Positions 41,807 through 51,650 are shown, numbered from the stretch's first letter. The stretch: DNA of 64,000 bases from Asticcacaulis sp. UBA2476 (GCA_002342035.1 DDPE01000090.1:1-64000); one strand, 5' to 3'. Program-made: numbers and translations. Notes: generated by a model not told the origin, from the letters alone.

Positions 41807-43690
41807 TTATGGCGCGGTGTTCACCTTGCCCTTAAGGGGCGTGTAGAGCGGAAAATACAGCCTGACCGCGTCACCACTACCGCTGTTCGAAAAGTGACCA
41901 CTGTCGCTGAACAGGAGCCGCTCCCCCTGGCGATACGTGCAGTGCGTCCCGTTGGGGCAGAGAAAGGTCAGGGGATCCGTGAAAACCACGTCACCGGTTG
42001 CGCGGTGCAGGCTTTCATTGATCTCAGAGCCAAAACTGTTGGCGGCGACGCTGGGGCGTGGGGTTTGCCTGACCTGCCGGAAAGCGATGACGCCGACATC
42101 GGTCACAAACAATGGGCTTTGGCCGATAACATAGGTCTTCACACCCATGGCCTTAAGGGCGGACAGGGTTGATTGTATTTGGTCCATCCCCCGGCTTTTC
42201 ATGTCAATCCAGCGCGCCGACAGAATGACGGTTTTGATGTTTAAGGTCTTGATGAGCTTTAAGGCGTTGGCATTGAAATTCTGGCAGTTGGGGCGGGCGT
42301 AGGAGTAGTAGGACAAGACCGGCGGGCAACCGGCGGCGGTATACTGATAGAGCGTGTAGGGAATATGGGCGGCATTATCGGTCAGACCCGGCACATAGTG
42401 GGCGGCATAGGAATCGCCCCACAGCATGACCTTTTCCGGGCCGTTACTCACAATCCGGCACTGATCAGCGTTCCACTTTTCATACGGTATCGGGGCCTCG
42501 AAAAAGCAGACATTATTGTTCCAGCTATTGGTGCGCCCATCGGCAGCGACGACCGGATCATAGTCGGGAAAGCGGTCCGGGAAGCCTTTGAAGGTCACGC
42601 CAGCCGAACCCAGCGCGAACAGGGCCACAAGACCTGCCAGCGTGCCGCCCAGCAAAACTGGCCGCGATGGCGCAAAACCCGGCTGGCGGAACGGCTGTTC
42701 GATAAAGCGCCAGCTTAAAACGGCCAGAATGAAGCTTAAGGCGATGATGAAGCCTGCCCACATAAGGCTGGGGGGCTCAAGCGTGACATAGCGGACAAAC
42801 ACGGTCACCGGCCAGTGAACCAGATACAGCGAATAGGAAATCTTACCGATGAATACCATAGGTGCCCACGACAAAACCCGTCCGCCAAGGCCCGCCGGAA
42901 AGGCCCCGCTGTAGATCAGCAGAACCGCGCCCAGAACGGGCGGCAGGGCGGTAAGACCCGGAAACGGTGTGGCTTCGGTATAGACGACGACCGGAATCAG
43001 TATCAGCAAAAGCCCCAGCCCGCCCAGAACATGGGCGACGGTTGCGGTGCGTGGTGCGGGCAGGCGCATCAGGGCCAGAAGCGACCCGGCCAGAAGCTCC
43101 CACGCCCGTGTCGGCAGCAGGAAGAAGTTCGCGGTTGGCCCGACATCGGTCAGGTATATGCTCAAACCCAGCGATCCGGCGGCCCCCAAGGCAAACAGCC
43201 AGACCCAATGCTTACGGATCAGTTTAAAAGCCACCCACATGGCGATGGGCATGACAATATAAAACTGCTCTTCGACGGCCAGCGACCAGGTATGCAGCAG
43301 CGGACGCAATAGCGCGCTAGCTTCGAAATAGCCCGAAAACTTCCAGAAATAGAGATTGGAGATAAAGGCGGCGGTGGTGGCCACGCTTTTGGAGAAATCC
43401 TGAAAATAGGACGGCAGGAACAGTAGCCACGCCGTGATCCAGGTCACGATAATCACGGCGGCAAGGGCGGGGATGATGCGCCTTATGCGCCGCTCATAGA
43501 ACTGGGCGATGGAAAAACGTCCGGCCTCAAGGTCGTCGCGCAGAATGCCGGTAATCAGGAAGCCGGAAATGACGAAAAATACATCGACCCCGACAAAGCC
43601 GCCGGATACGCCGGGAATACCGGCATGAAACAAAAGTACGGGCAAAACCGCCAGCGCCCTGAGGCCATCTATATCCGCCCGGTATTTCAT
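41807..43690 (-). CDS. OafA/YrhL-type acyltransferase with C-terminal SGNH domain
   Basis: 627 residues. The N-terminal 360 residues form the acyltransferase-3 membrane domain (about ten helices), beginning YRADIDGLRALAVLPVLLFHAG with the essential R and H residues, and VFFVISGFLITG. The C-terminal 250 residues are an extracytoplasmic SGNH-hydrolase-like domain (MLWGDSYAAHYVPGL with the serine, later SGHFSNSG with the Asp/His pair). Transfers acetyl or similar groups onto cell-surface polysaccharide or lipid. Confidence 0.92.
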   Translation of the reverse strand: MKYRADIDGLRALAVLPVLLFHAGIPGVSGGFVGVDVFFVISGFLITGILRDDLEAGRFSIAQFYERRIRRIIPALAAVIIVTWITAWLLFLPSYFQDFSKSVATTAAFISNLYFWKFSGYFEASALLRPLLHTWSLAVEEQFYIVMPIAMWVAFKLIRKHWVWLFALGAAGSLGLSIYLTDVGPTANFFLLPTRAWELLAGSLLALMRLPAPRTATVAHVLGGLGLLLILIPVVVYTEATPFPGLTALPPVLGAVLLIYSGAFPAGLGGRVLSWAPMVFIGKISYSLYLVHWPVTVFVRYVTLEPPSLMWAGFIIALSFILAVLSWRFIEQPFRQPGFAPSRPVLLGGTLAGLVALFALGSAGVTFKGFPDRFPDYDPVVAADGRTNSWNNNVCFFEAPIPYEKWNADQCRIVSNGPEKVMLWGDSYAAHYVPGLTDNAAHIPYTLYQYTAAGCPPVLSYYSYARPNCQNFNANALKLIKTLNIKTVILSARWIDMKSRGMDQIQSTLSALKAMGVKTYVIGQSPLFVTDVGVIAFRQVRQTPRPSVAANSFGSEINESLHRATGDVVFTDPLTFLCPNGTHCTYRQGERLLFSDSGHFSNSGSGDAVRLYFPLYTPLKGKVNTAP

Positions 43691-43807
43691 TCTTGCCCCT
43701 TGATCGCACTGGTGGTCGGGGCGGTTGCCCCTTACAGCCGCGGTAATCTACCGCGTCTGCAAGGGGCAAATTAGAATCGCAAGATTTGATTTTTAGTGAA
43801 TGAAAAC

Positions 43808-43990
43808 CTAATCGGCGGTCGAATCGATGATTTCGGCGGTCGGGCCGTTCTTCAGGATCGATTCGATGGCGTTTTTGGCGCTGGCCTTTGAGCTGTAGCC
43901 TTCGGTCCAAAAGATACTCTCAGAGTTGTACTTGAAATAGGCTACGAATTCGCCGGCCTTATTTTTCTTGATTTCGAATGTATGCGCCAT
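43808..43990 (-). CDS. DUF1508 (YegP-like) small protein
   Basis: 60 residues from the ATG at 43990 with GGGG 9 bp before it; the frame continues upstream but without support. FEIKKNKAGEFVAYFKYNSESIFWTEGYSSKASAKNAIESI is one copy of the DUF1508 beta-beta-alpha unit. Function unknown; often present as one or two copies. Confidence 0.82.
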   Translation of the reverse strand: MAHTFEIKKNKAGEFVAYFKYNSESIFWTEGYSSKASAKNAIESILKNGPTAEIIDSTAD

Positions 43991-44115
43991 GGCATCCCCG
44001 CTGTGAAGTCTCTGAAAAGAAGGCTCAATTTCGCGCAAGGGAACCAAGGCTGTCAAGCGGGCAGGCTTCGCGTGTAATCACAAAGCCTTGATAATTCGCA
44101 CGGCCCGGAAATGGA

Positions 44116-44523
44116 TCAGCGTTGTTTCAGGCCGTGCCGCCACACAAGTCCCAGAAACCCGCCCTTGATGTACGGCAAAAGCCACAGGGTCAGGGCGCCC
44201 ATAACCGCAATGGATGATGGGATCAGGATTTCAAACGGATAGTGCATAAATACGCTGTCGAACATAAACAGCGGCGCAATCACGATATGGCCGACGATGA
44301 TCATGGTGACATAAGCGGGGCCGTCATCGCACGGATAAAGCCCCAGCGGCGTATGACAATGATCACAGGCATCGACCACCTTGAGGTAGCCCTTAAAGGC
44401 GCGCCCTTCGCCACAGGCCGGACAGCGCCGGTTGAGGCCCCGCTTGATCGCGGTCATAAGGGTGGGCTTTTCAGCGGTCATGGCATGCTCAGGGGCGTTT
44501 GGCTCAGATGCGTTCTTGCTCAT
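44116..44523 (-). CDS. DUF983 zinc-ribbon membrane protein
   Basis: 135 residues. Two CxxC pairs (RCPACGEG, ACDHCHTP) form a zinc ribbon ahead of two membrane helices (residues about 72-95 and 97-120). Matches the DUF983 family, found beside cytochrome-oxidase or RNA-processing genes in other alphaproteobacteria. Divergent from the methionine operon; function unknown. Confidence 0.85.
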   Translation of the reverse strand: MSKNASEPNAPEHAMTAEKPTLMTAIKRGLNRRCPACGEGRAFKGYLKVVDACDHCHTPLGLYPCDDGPAYVTMIIVGHIVIAPLFMFDSVFMHYPFEILIPSSIAVMGALTLWLLPYIKGGFLGLVWRHGLKQR

Positions 44524-44605
44524 AATAACCTAGTTGGCTTATCAGGATATAAAGATCAAGTCACGCAGGCTGTGCCACAGAGTCGCACAGGGTCGCATTA
44601 AGGGC

Positions 44606-44640
44606 TTGCAATTCATATAAAGATATCTTTATATGATTAT
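44606..44640 (+). promoter_or_regulatory. promoter with overlapping 24 bp palindromic operator of the methionine operon
   Basis: TTGCAA (44606-44611) and TTATAT (44629-44634) are 17 bp apart. The perfect 24 bp palindrome 44613-44636 (half-site TCATATAAAGAT) covers the spacer and -10 box. A start of transcription 7 bases past the -10 would coincide with the ATG at 44641, implying a leaderless message. The operator probably binds the ArsR-like product of the first gene. Confidence 0.72.
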
Positions 44641-45606
44641 ATGAGCTTGAAATCAAATCCTGTATTGGGGGCGGCAGCACTGCTGGAGGCCTTGAAGGCG
44701 GCCGGTGAGCCGACGCGTCTGCGCCTGTTGCGGCTGCTGGCCGATGAGGAATTGTCGGTCATGGAACTGGTGCAAATCCTAAACCAGAGCCAGCCGCGTG
44801 TCTCGCGCCATTTGAAATTGATGAGCGAGGCCGGTCTTATTGACCGCTTCCCGGATGGTGCCTGGGTGTTTTACCGCGCCTCAGACGCGCCTGCCATCCG
44901 TCCGCTGGTGACGGCTGTGCTGGATGCGCTGGGCGATGACTATGCCGATGATGTGCGCGCGCTGGATGATATCCACGCCCAGCGCCTGAAATCGGCCCAG
45001 AGCTATTTTGAAAATATCGCCGGCCGGTGGGACGAAATCCGCTCCCACCACATTTCCGAAGCCGATGTCGAAGCCGCGATCATAGATATTTTAGGGCATC
45101 AGCCGTTTGATCAGCTGGTCGATCTGGGCACAGGTTCGGGACGGATGCTGACCTTGCTGGGGCCGCGGGCCAAGACCGCAACCGGCCTTGATCTGTCGCA
45201 GCAGATGCTCAATATCGCCCGCGCCAGAACGGCGGAAAGCGGCCTGACGGGCGATATAAGGATCGACTTCCGCCACGGCGACATTGCCGATACGCGCTTG
45301 GGCGCCGACAGTGCCGATCTGGTGATCGTGCATCAGGTGCTGCACTTCCTGCCCGATCCGGTGCAGGCGGTGCGTGAGGCCGGACGTATACTTAAATCCG
45401 GCGGGCGCTTGCTGGTCGTCGATTTCGCGCCCCACGGCCTGGAGCACATGCGTGAGCAGTATCAGCACCGGCGCTTAGGCATCAGCGATGAGGATATGTC
45501 CGGCTGGCTGATGCGGGCGGGCCTGACGCTTAACAACGACACCGCCCTGCCGCCGGTGGATGGCGCGGGCCTTACGGTGCGCATCTGGCTGGCGCGCAAA
45601 GACTAA
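44641..45606 (+). CDS. ArsR-family regulator fused to a SAM-dependent methyltransferase
   Basis: 321 residues. Residues about 10-95 are an ArsR winged helix (SVMELVQILNQSQPRVSRHLKLMSEAGLI is the recognition unit) lacking the usual metal-binding cysteines. Residues about 130-270 are a class I methyltransferase (VDLGTGSGRMLTLLG, SADLVIVHQVLHFLPDP). Such fusions head methionine-cycle operons and are likely SAM/SAH-responsive repressors, comparable to SahR. No ribosome site; the promoter predicts a leaderless transcript. First gene of the metF-metH operon, 21 bp before metF. Confidence 0.88.
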   Translation: MSLKSNPVLGAAALLEALKAAGEPTRLRLLRLLADEELSVMELVQILNQSQPRVSRHLKLMSEAGLIDRFPDGAWVFYRASDAPAIRPLVTAVLDALGDDYADDVRALDDIHAQRLKSAQSYFENIAGRWDEIRSHHISEADVEAAIIDILGHQPFDQLVDLGTGSGRMLTLLGPRAKTATGLDLSQQMLNIARARTAESGLTGDIRIDFRHGDIADTRLGADSADLVIVHQVLHFLPDPVQAVREAGRILKSGGRLLVVDFAPHGLEHMREQYQHRRLGISDEDMSGWLMRAGLTLNNDTALPPVDGAGLTVRIWLARKD

Positions 45607-45627
45607 TTCAAGAATAAAGATCACACT

Positions 45628-46548
45628 ATGATAAGCCCCCATCTGCAAACCCGCCTGAGTTCCATTGCGCGTTCGGTATCGTCCGGCGGCAGTCATCTCA
45701 ATATTTCGTTCGAGTTTTTTCCGCCCAAATCGGAAGAGATGGAACTGAGCCTGTGGAACTCTGTCCGTCGTCTTGAGGGGCTTAACCCGTCGTTTGTGTC
45801 GGTGACCTATGGGGCGGGCGGTTCGACGCGCGAGCGTACCCACCGTACGGTTAAGCGTATTCTGGATGAGACCGCGCTTAAGCCTGCCGCCCACCTGACC
45901 TGCGTGGAGGCGTCACGCGAAGAGGTCGATGAGGTTATCCGCGAGTACTGGGCGGCCGGTGTGCGCCATATCGTGGCCCTGCGTGGTGACCCGCCGACAG
46001 GGTTGGCCGACGGGCAATATACCCCGCGCGCCGATGGTTATCAGAACGCCACCGAACTCACGCAGGCCATCAAGCGCATCGCTGATTTTGAGGTTAGCGT
46101 CGGTGTCTATCCGGAAAAGCATCCGCAGTCGCCGTCACTGGATTTTGATCTGGATGTGCTGCGTCAAAAGGTCGATGCGGGTGCCACGCGCGGCATCAGC
46201 CAGTTTTTCTTTGAACCGGAAACGTACTTGAGGTTCCGTGACGCGGTGGCGGACGCGGGTATTGAGATTGAGCTAACGCCGGGTATTATGCCGGTCACCA
46301 ACTTCAAGGGCTTAAAGCGCATGGCGCAGGCGTGCGAAGCCCATGTGCCGGACTGGCTGGCGGAACTGTTCGACGGGCTGGATGATGATGCCGAAACGCG
46401 CAAGCTTTTGGCATCCGCCGTGGCGGTCGAGCAGGTGCTGGAGCTTGAGCGCGAAGGGGTGAGCAATTTTCATTTCTATACTCTCAACCGCGCTGAACTG
46501 GTCTATTCCATCTGCCGGGTGTTGGGTGTTAAGGAGGCCGTGATATGA
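45628..46548 (+). CDS. metF: 5,10-methylenetetrahydrofolate reductase
   Basis: 306 residues. SFEFFPPKSEEME, VTYGAGGSTRERTHRT, VALRGDPP and GISQFFFEPETYLRF are MetF hallmarks for FAD and folate binding. Produces 5-methyl-tetrahydrofolate, the methyl donor for MetH. Overlaps the next gene by ATGA. Confidence 0.95.
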   Translation: MISPHLQTRLSSIARSVSSGGSHLNISFEFFPPKSEEMELSLWNSVRRLEGLNPSFVSVTYGAGGSTRERTHRTVKRILDETALKPAAHLTCVEASREEVDEVIREYWAAGVRHIVALRGDPPTGLADGQYTPRADGYQNATELTQAIKRIADFEVSVGVYPEKHPQSPSLDFDLDVLRQKVDAGATRGISQFFFEPETYLRFRDAVADAGIEIELTPGIMPVTNFKGLKRMAQACEAHVPDWLAELFDGLDDDAETRKLLASAVAVEQVLELEREGVSNFHFYTLNRAELVYSICRVLGVKEAVI

Positions 46549-47609
46549 ACCGATCCGAACGTATTGAAGCACTATATGCCGCCTCAAAAGAGCGCATCCT
46601 GATCCTTGATGGTTCCTGGGGGGTGATGATCCAGCGCCGTGAACTCAGCGAAGAGGATTTTCGCGGGGAGCGGTTTGCGGATCACGTTGGCCAGATGAAG
46701 GGCAATAACGATATCCTGTGTCTGACGCGGCCTGATATCATCACGGATTTGCATAATCAGTATTTCGAGGCCGGTGCGGATATCAGTGAGACCAACACCT
46801 TTTCGGCGACGACCATCGCCCAGGATGACTATCATCTGGACGCGCAGGCGTGCTGGGATATCAACTATGAAGGCGCAAAGCTTGCCCGCGCTGCCGCCGA
46901 TGAATGGACGGCCAAAGAGCCCCATAAGCCGCGCTTTGCGGCAGGCTCAATCGGGCCGCTGAATAAGATGCTCAGCATGTCGTCGGATGTGAATGATCCG
47001 GGGGCACGGCTGGTCACCTTTGATCAGGTCTATGAGGCCTATAAGCAGCAGGTGAGGGCCCTCTATCAAGGCGGGGTTGATCTCTATCTGATTGAAACTA
47101 TTACGGATACGCTTAACTGCAAGGCGGCCTTGAAGGCGATCCTCGATCTTGAGGACGAGGAGCAGGAAAAGCTGCCGATCTGGATTTCGGGCACGATTAC
47201 TGATCGTTCGGGGCGGACGCTGTCGGGCCAAACGGCTGAGGCTTTCTGGAATTCGGTCAAGCACGCCAAGCCCTTTGCTATCGGGTTTAACTGCGCGTTG
47301 GGGGCCGATCTGATGCGCCCGCATATCGCCGAATTGTCGCGGGTGGCCGATACGTTGGTGGCGGCCTATCCCAATGCCGGTCTGCCCAATGCGATGGGCC
47401 AGTATGATGAGCAACCGCATGAAACGGCTCATGAACTGCATGAGTGGGCCAAGGACGGGATCGTCAATATCCTTGGTGGCTGCTGCGGCACGACGCCGGA
47501 TCATATCCGCCATGTCGCCGACGAAGTGCGCGGCATCAAACCCCGCCAGGTGCCAGACCGCCCAAAGGCCATGCGCCTTGCCGGCTTAGAGCCGTTTGAG
47601 CTGATCTGA
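46545..47609 (+). CDS. metH: methionine synthase, homocysteine-binding module (MetH N-terminal part)
   Basis: 354 residues. Homocysteine S-methyltransferase domain: ILDGSWGVMIQ, ETNTFSATTIAQDDY, and zinc ligands in GFNCALGA and GGCCGTTPDHI (near residue 312). In E. coli this is the first domain of a single 1227-residue MetH; here it is a separate protein, as known in Caulobacter. The cobalamin and folate modules are encoded by the gene at 48816. Confidence 0.94.
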   Translation: MNRSERIEALYAASKERILILDGSWGVMIQRRELSEEDFRGERFADHVGQMKGNNDILCLTRPDIITDLHNQYFEAGADISETNTFSATTIAQDDYHLDAQACWDINYEGAKLARAAADEWTAKEPHKPRFAAGSIGPLNKMLSMSSDVNDPGARLVTFDQVYEAYKQQVRALYQGGVDLYLIETITDTLNCKAALKAILDLEDEEQEKLPIWISGTITDRSGRTLSGQTAEAFWNSVKHAKPFAIGFNCALGADLMRPHIAELSRVADTLVAAYPNAGLPNAMGQYDEQPHETAHELHEWAKDGIVNILGGCCGTTPDHIRHVADEVRGIKPRQVPDRPKAMRLAGLEPFELI

Positions 47610-48079
47610 TGGATGCGCCTGAATGGTACGCTGACTGGCGTCACGAGGCCTTCCATCAGTTGATGGACAAACAAGACGAATGGCAGATAGCGTTTGGTAT
47701 CAAAGATCTACCGCGTTGGGACTATGATGTTGAGACCGAAACGCTGACCTTTTCAAAGGATGGTGTCGTTAAGGTCATAGCTGATATTCAGGTCGTTGGC
47801 ACAACCGGGAGCAAGGATTGGTTATGGGGTTGGGCCAATGATCACTGGCCCAAGAATGTGGTGAAGGATTTCGAGCCGGTCATACTTTTCGGTGAAGAAC
47901 ATGGCATCATGGAACTAATCTATGGCCATGTTGAGAATGACGATCTGAACCATCTTGGTTGGGAACTGACCGCTGTGGCCGTTCGCATTCTAAATGCAGT
48001 CGGTGCATACCGGCCTAAAAGCGAAGACAGTGCTGGCGCTTTGTTTCTGCTTATAAAATCGGTTCGCTTTGCAAACTGA
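47609..48079 (+). CDS. DUF6882-like protein of unknown function
   Basis: 156 residues, starting on the last base of the preceding stop codon, so translationally coupled. Aromatic-rich: WLWGWANDHWP is the clearest motif and fits the DUF6882 family of small cytosolic proteins, though I assign this only by eye. Its base composition is slightly lower in GC than the neighbours. Present between the two halves of methionine synthase, it may be an insertion or an unnoticed accessory factor. Confidence 0.6.
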   Translation: MDAPEWYADWRHEAFHQLMDKQDEWQIAFGIKDLPRWDYDVETETLTFSKDGVVKVIADIQVVGTTGSKDWLWGWANDHWPKNVVKDFEPVILFGEEHGIMELIYGHVENDDLNHLGWELTAVAVRILNAVGAYRPKSEDSAGALFLLIKSVRFAN

Positions 48080-48093
48080 TTTGGGAGAGTCTT

Positions 48094-48774
48094 ATGACCG
48101 ATAAAATGGCCGATCTGTTCAAAGACCCTGAACACGCCCGCACCTATGCCGAGCGGCCGAAGAAGATCATTCCGGGCTTTGATGGTCTGCACCGCATCAT
48201 GGCGCAACTGATTGGTGAAGCAGCCCCTGAGCGCACCCTTGTGCTCGGCGGTGGCGGCGGTCTGGAGCTAAAAACCCTGATTGAAGCTTTGCCGGACGGT
48301 CGGTTCTGCGCGGTCGATCCATCGGCGGAAATGATTGCGCAGGGCAGGGTTTACTTAAGCGACCCTGCGTCAGTGGAGTGGGTCGAAGGCCTGATCTTTG
48401 AGGCGCCGGCAGGGCCATTCGATGCCGCGACCTGCATGTTGACCCTGCATTTCGTGCCCGATGACGGCGCAAAGCTGGAGACGCTAAAGGCGGTTAAGGC
48501 GCGGCTGAAACCCGGCGCACCTTTCTTTATGGCGCACATGAGCGTCGATAAGGATGACCCCAATTCGGATCAGAAGTTCGATCGTTATCTGCGCTACGCT
48601 CAGGATAGCCAGCTTGACCCGCAGGTGCTGAAAGAAGCCCATGAGCGGGTGCGCACCGGACTAAATACGGTCGGGCCGGAACGCGATGAGCAGCTTTTGC
48701 GCGAGGCCGGTTTCAGCGGGATTGAGCTTGTGTTCAAAGGCCTGTACTGGTGCGGATGGATCGCTTACGCCTGA
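48094..48774 (+). CDS. class I SAM-dependent methyltransferase
   Basis: 226 residues. A SAM-binding loop LVLGGGGGLELKTL and an acidic second strand (AVDPSAEM) mark a class I methyltransferase; ATCMLTLHFVPDDGAKLETL is the usual post-motif helix. GGGAG precedes the ATG. The substrate is unknown. Encoded inside the methionine operon, 14 bp after the DUF6882-like gene, and possibly linked to SAM turnover. Confidence 0.85.
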   Translation: MTDKMADLFKDPEHARTYAERPKKIIPGFDGLHRIMAQLIGEAAPERTLVLGGGGGLELKTLIEALPDGRFCAVDPSAEMIAQGRVYLSDPASVEWVEGLIFEAPAGPFDAATCMLTLHFVPDDGAKLETLKAVKARLKPGAPFFMAHMSVDKDDPNSDQKFDRYLRYAQDSQLDPQVLKEAHERVRTGLNTVGPERDEQLLREAGFSGIELVFKGLYWCGWIAYA

Positions 48775-48815
48775 TGATGCCTTGCGCGATCTTTAATTAG
48801 GACCACCAGTTACTC

Positions 48816-51479
48816 ATGAGACCTTCCTTTATCAATATTGGTGAACGCACCAACGTCACCGGCTCCGCCAGGTTCAAGAAACTCGTCATCGAGGGCAACT
48901 ATTCCGCAGCCCTTGATGTCGCGCGTCAGCAGGTCGAGGCCGGGGCCGCGATCATCGACGTCAATATGGACGAAGGCTTGCTCGATTCGGTGGTGGCCAT
49001 GCGCACCTACCTGAACCTGCTGGCGGCGGAGCCCGATATCGCGCGCGTGCCGGTGATGATCGACTCATCCAAATGGGAGGTGATCGAGACCGGCCTGAAA
49101 TGCGTGCAGGGCAAGGCGATCGTCAACTCGATCTCCATGAAGGAGGGCGAGGATAAGTTCCGCGCCGAAGCCGTAAAATGCCTGCGCTACGGGGCCGCCG
49201 TCGTGGTCATGGCCTTTGACGAAGTGGGGCAGGCCGACACTGCCCAACGCAAGATCGAAATCTGCACCCGCGCCTACAATATTCTGGTGAACGAAGTCGG
49301 CTTTCCGGCGGAAGACATCATTTTCGACCCCAATATCTTTGCGGTCGCGACCGGCATCGAAGAACACGATAACTACGCCGTCGATTTCATCGAGGCCGTC
49401 AAGGTCATCAAGGCCACGCTGCCCTATGCGCGCATTTCGGGCGGGGTGTCGAACGTGTCGTTCTCCTTCCGCGGTAATGAACCGGTCAGGCGCGCGATCC
49501 ATTCGGTGTTCCTATACTACGCCATCAATGCGGGCATGGACATGGGCATCGTCAATGCTGGCGACCTGCCGGTCTATGACGATATCGACCCGGAACTGCG
49601 TCAGGCGGTCGAAGATGTGATCCTGAACCGCAAGCAGCGCCATAATGTGTCGAATACCGAATGGCTGGTTGACCTTGCGCCCAAGTACAAAGGCGAAAAA
49701 GGTCAGGTCGAGGCCAAGACCTTAGCCTGGCGCGAAGGCACGGTGGCGGAGCGTCTGAAACACGCGCTGGTCAACGGCATCACTGAATTTATCGACGCCG
49801 ACACCGAAGAGGCGCGGCTGGCGGCGGCGCGACCCCTGCATGTTATCGAAGGCCCGCTGATGGCCGGGATGAACGTGGTCGGTGACCTGTTCGGGGCGGG
49901 CAAGATGTTCCTGCCGCAGGTTGTCAAATCGGCCCGCGTCATGAAGCAGTCGGTGGCCTATCTCATGCCGTTCATGGAAGAAGAAAAACAGCAGCATGTG
50001 GCGGGTGGAGGGACCTATCAGGCGGCGGGCAAGATCCTGATGGCCACCGTCAAGGGCGATGTCCACGACATTGGCAAGAATATCGTTGGCGTGGTGCTGC
50101 AATGTAATAATTATGAGGTCATTGACCTGGGCGTTATGGTGCCCGCTGATCGGATTCTGGCCGAAGCCAAAGAGCACAAGGTTGATATGATCGGCCTCAG
50201 TGGCCTGATCACGCCGTCACTGGATGAGATGGTATTTGTGGCGCGTGAAATGCAGCGCACCGGCTTTGATATTCCACTGCTAATCGGCGGGGCGACAACC
50301 TCCAAAACCCACACGGCGGTCAAGATCGAACCGGGCTATTCCAACGATCAGGTCGTCTATGTGCTGGATGCCTCCCGCGCCGTAGGCGTGGTGTCGCAAC
50401 TGCTGAGTGAGACTGATAAGCCGAAATTTGTCGCTGATACCAAGGCGGATTATGTCAAGGTGCGCGACGCTTACGGTAAGGGTGACAATAAGCCCCGTTC
50501 CGATTTGGCGGAGGCCCGCGAACGGAAATTCGTGATTGATTTTGCCGCCGAAACGCCGGTCGCCCCGTCGTTTTTGGGCGTGCGCACGTTCAGCCCTTAT
50601 GATCTGAATGATCTGGCCGAGCATATTGACTGGACGCCGTTCTTTGCGACCTGGGAACTGGCCGGGCGCTTCCCGGATATTCTGGACGATGATATTGTCG
50701 GTGAAGCCGCGCGCGGCCTTTACAAAGATGCGCAGGAAATGCTGGCCCGAATCCTGACTGAAAAATGGTTTACGGCCAGCGGCGTGGTTGGGTTCTGGCC
50801 CGCCAATGCCACCGAGGATGACGATATCGAAGTCTATGGGGACGAGACGCGCACTAAGGTCATCGCCAAGTTCCATACCCTCAGACAACAGATGAAAAAG
50901 CCGCGCGCCGACCAGAGCAATCTGGCGCTGTCTGATTTTATTGCGCCCAAAGGCACGCCTGACTGGATCGGCGGCTTTGCGGTCACGGCCGGTCATGGTG
51001 AGCTGGAAATCGCCAAAAAATTCAAAGACGCGGGTGATGACTATAACGCGATCCTGGCCACTGCTCTGGCTGACCGTCTGGCCGAAGCCTTTGCGGAAAG
51101 CCTGCATAAAAAGGTGCGGCGTGAACTGTGGGGCTATGCGGCCGACGAAGACCTGGATATCGCGGGTCTGATTGCCGAGCAATATAAGGGCATCCGTCCG
51201 GCACCGGGCTATCCGGCCCAGCCCGATCATACCGAAAAATGGACGTTGTTTGACCTATTGGATGCGCGGGCGCGCACGGGTATGGAACTGACGGAATCCT
51301 TGGCCATGACGCCACCGGCGTCGGTTTCCGGCATGTATTTCGCCCATCCGAAAGCCCACTATTTCGGCGTCGGCAAGATCGAAAAGGATCAGGTTGAAGA
51401 CTATGCCCGCCGTAAGGGCTGGCCCGTCGATCAGGCCGAGCGGTGGCTGTCGCCGATCCTGAACTATGTGCCGTCCTGA
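48816..51479 (+). CDS. metH: methionine synthase, folate-, cobalamin- and activation modules (MetH C-terminal part)
   Basis: 887 residues. Pterin-binding domain first (FINIGERTNVTGS, IIDVNMDEGLLDS), then the B12 helical cap and Rossmann module with cobalamin ligand H417 in GDVHDIGKN, plus GLSGLITPSLDEM. The SAM-binding activation domain ends the protein (EDDDIEVYGDETR, RPAPGYPAQPDH). Completes the enzyme begun by the gene at 46545: transfers methyl from methyl-folate via cobalamin to homocysteine. Confidence 0.95.
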   Translation: MRPSFINIGERTNVTGSARFKKLVIEGNYSAALDVARQQVEAGAAIIDVNMDEGLLDSVVAMRTYLNLLAAEPDIARVPVMIDSSKWEVIETGLKCVQGKAIVNSISMKEGEDKFRAEAVKCLRYGAAVVVMAFDEVGQADTAQRKIEICTRAYNILVNEVGFPAEDIIFDPNIFAVATGIEEHDNYAVDFIEAVKVIKATLPYARISGGVSNVSFSFRGNEPVRRAIHSVFLYYAINAGMDMGIVNAGDLPVYDDIDPELRQAVEDVILNRKQRHNVSNTEWLVDLAPKYKGEKGQVEAKTLAWREGTVAERLKHALVNGITEFIDADTEEARLAAARPLHVIEGPLMAGMNVVGDLFGAGKMFLPQVVKSARVMKQSVAYLMPFMEEEKQQHVAGGGTYQAAGKILMATVKGDVHDIGKNIVGVVLQCNNYEVIDLGVMVPADRILAEAKEHKVDMIGLSGLITPSLDEMVFVAREMQRTGFDIPLLIGGATTSKTHTAVKIEPGYSNDQVVYVLDASRAVGVVSQLLSETDKPKFVADTKADYVKVRDAYGKGDNKPRSDLAEARERKFVIDFAAETPVAPSFLGVRTFSPYDLNDLAEHIDWTPFFATWELAGRFPDILDDDIVGEAARGLYKDAQEMLARILTEKWFTASGVVGFWPANATEDDDIEVYGDETRTKVIAKFHTLRQQMKKPRADQSNLALSDFIAPKGTPDWIGGFAVTAGHGELEIAKKFKDAGDDYNAILATALADRLAEAFAESLHKKVRRELWGYAADEDLDIAGLIAEQYKGIRPAPGYPAQPDHTEKWTLFDLLDARARTGMELTESLAMTPPASVSGMYFAHPKAHYFGVGKIEKDQVEDYARRKGWPVDQAERWLSPILNYVPS

Positions 51480-51650
51480 CCCTACTGTGAGAGGCTGCAA
51501 ATGGCCGTCTTTTTTGCGCTTCGTCGCTCATGTACCTTGAGTACACGTCGCTAGAATGCTCAAAAAGCCAATCATTTTCGCCGCCTCACAGCGGGTCATG
51601 AGTTTCGTACATGCTGAGACTGAAGCCCGTAAACTGCCGGAAATACTAAC

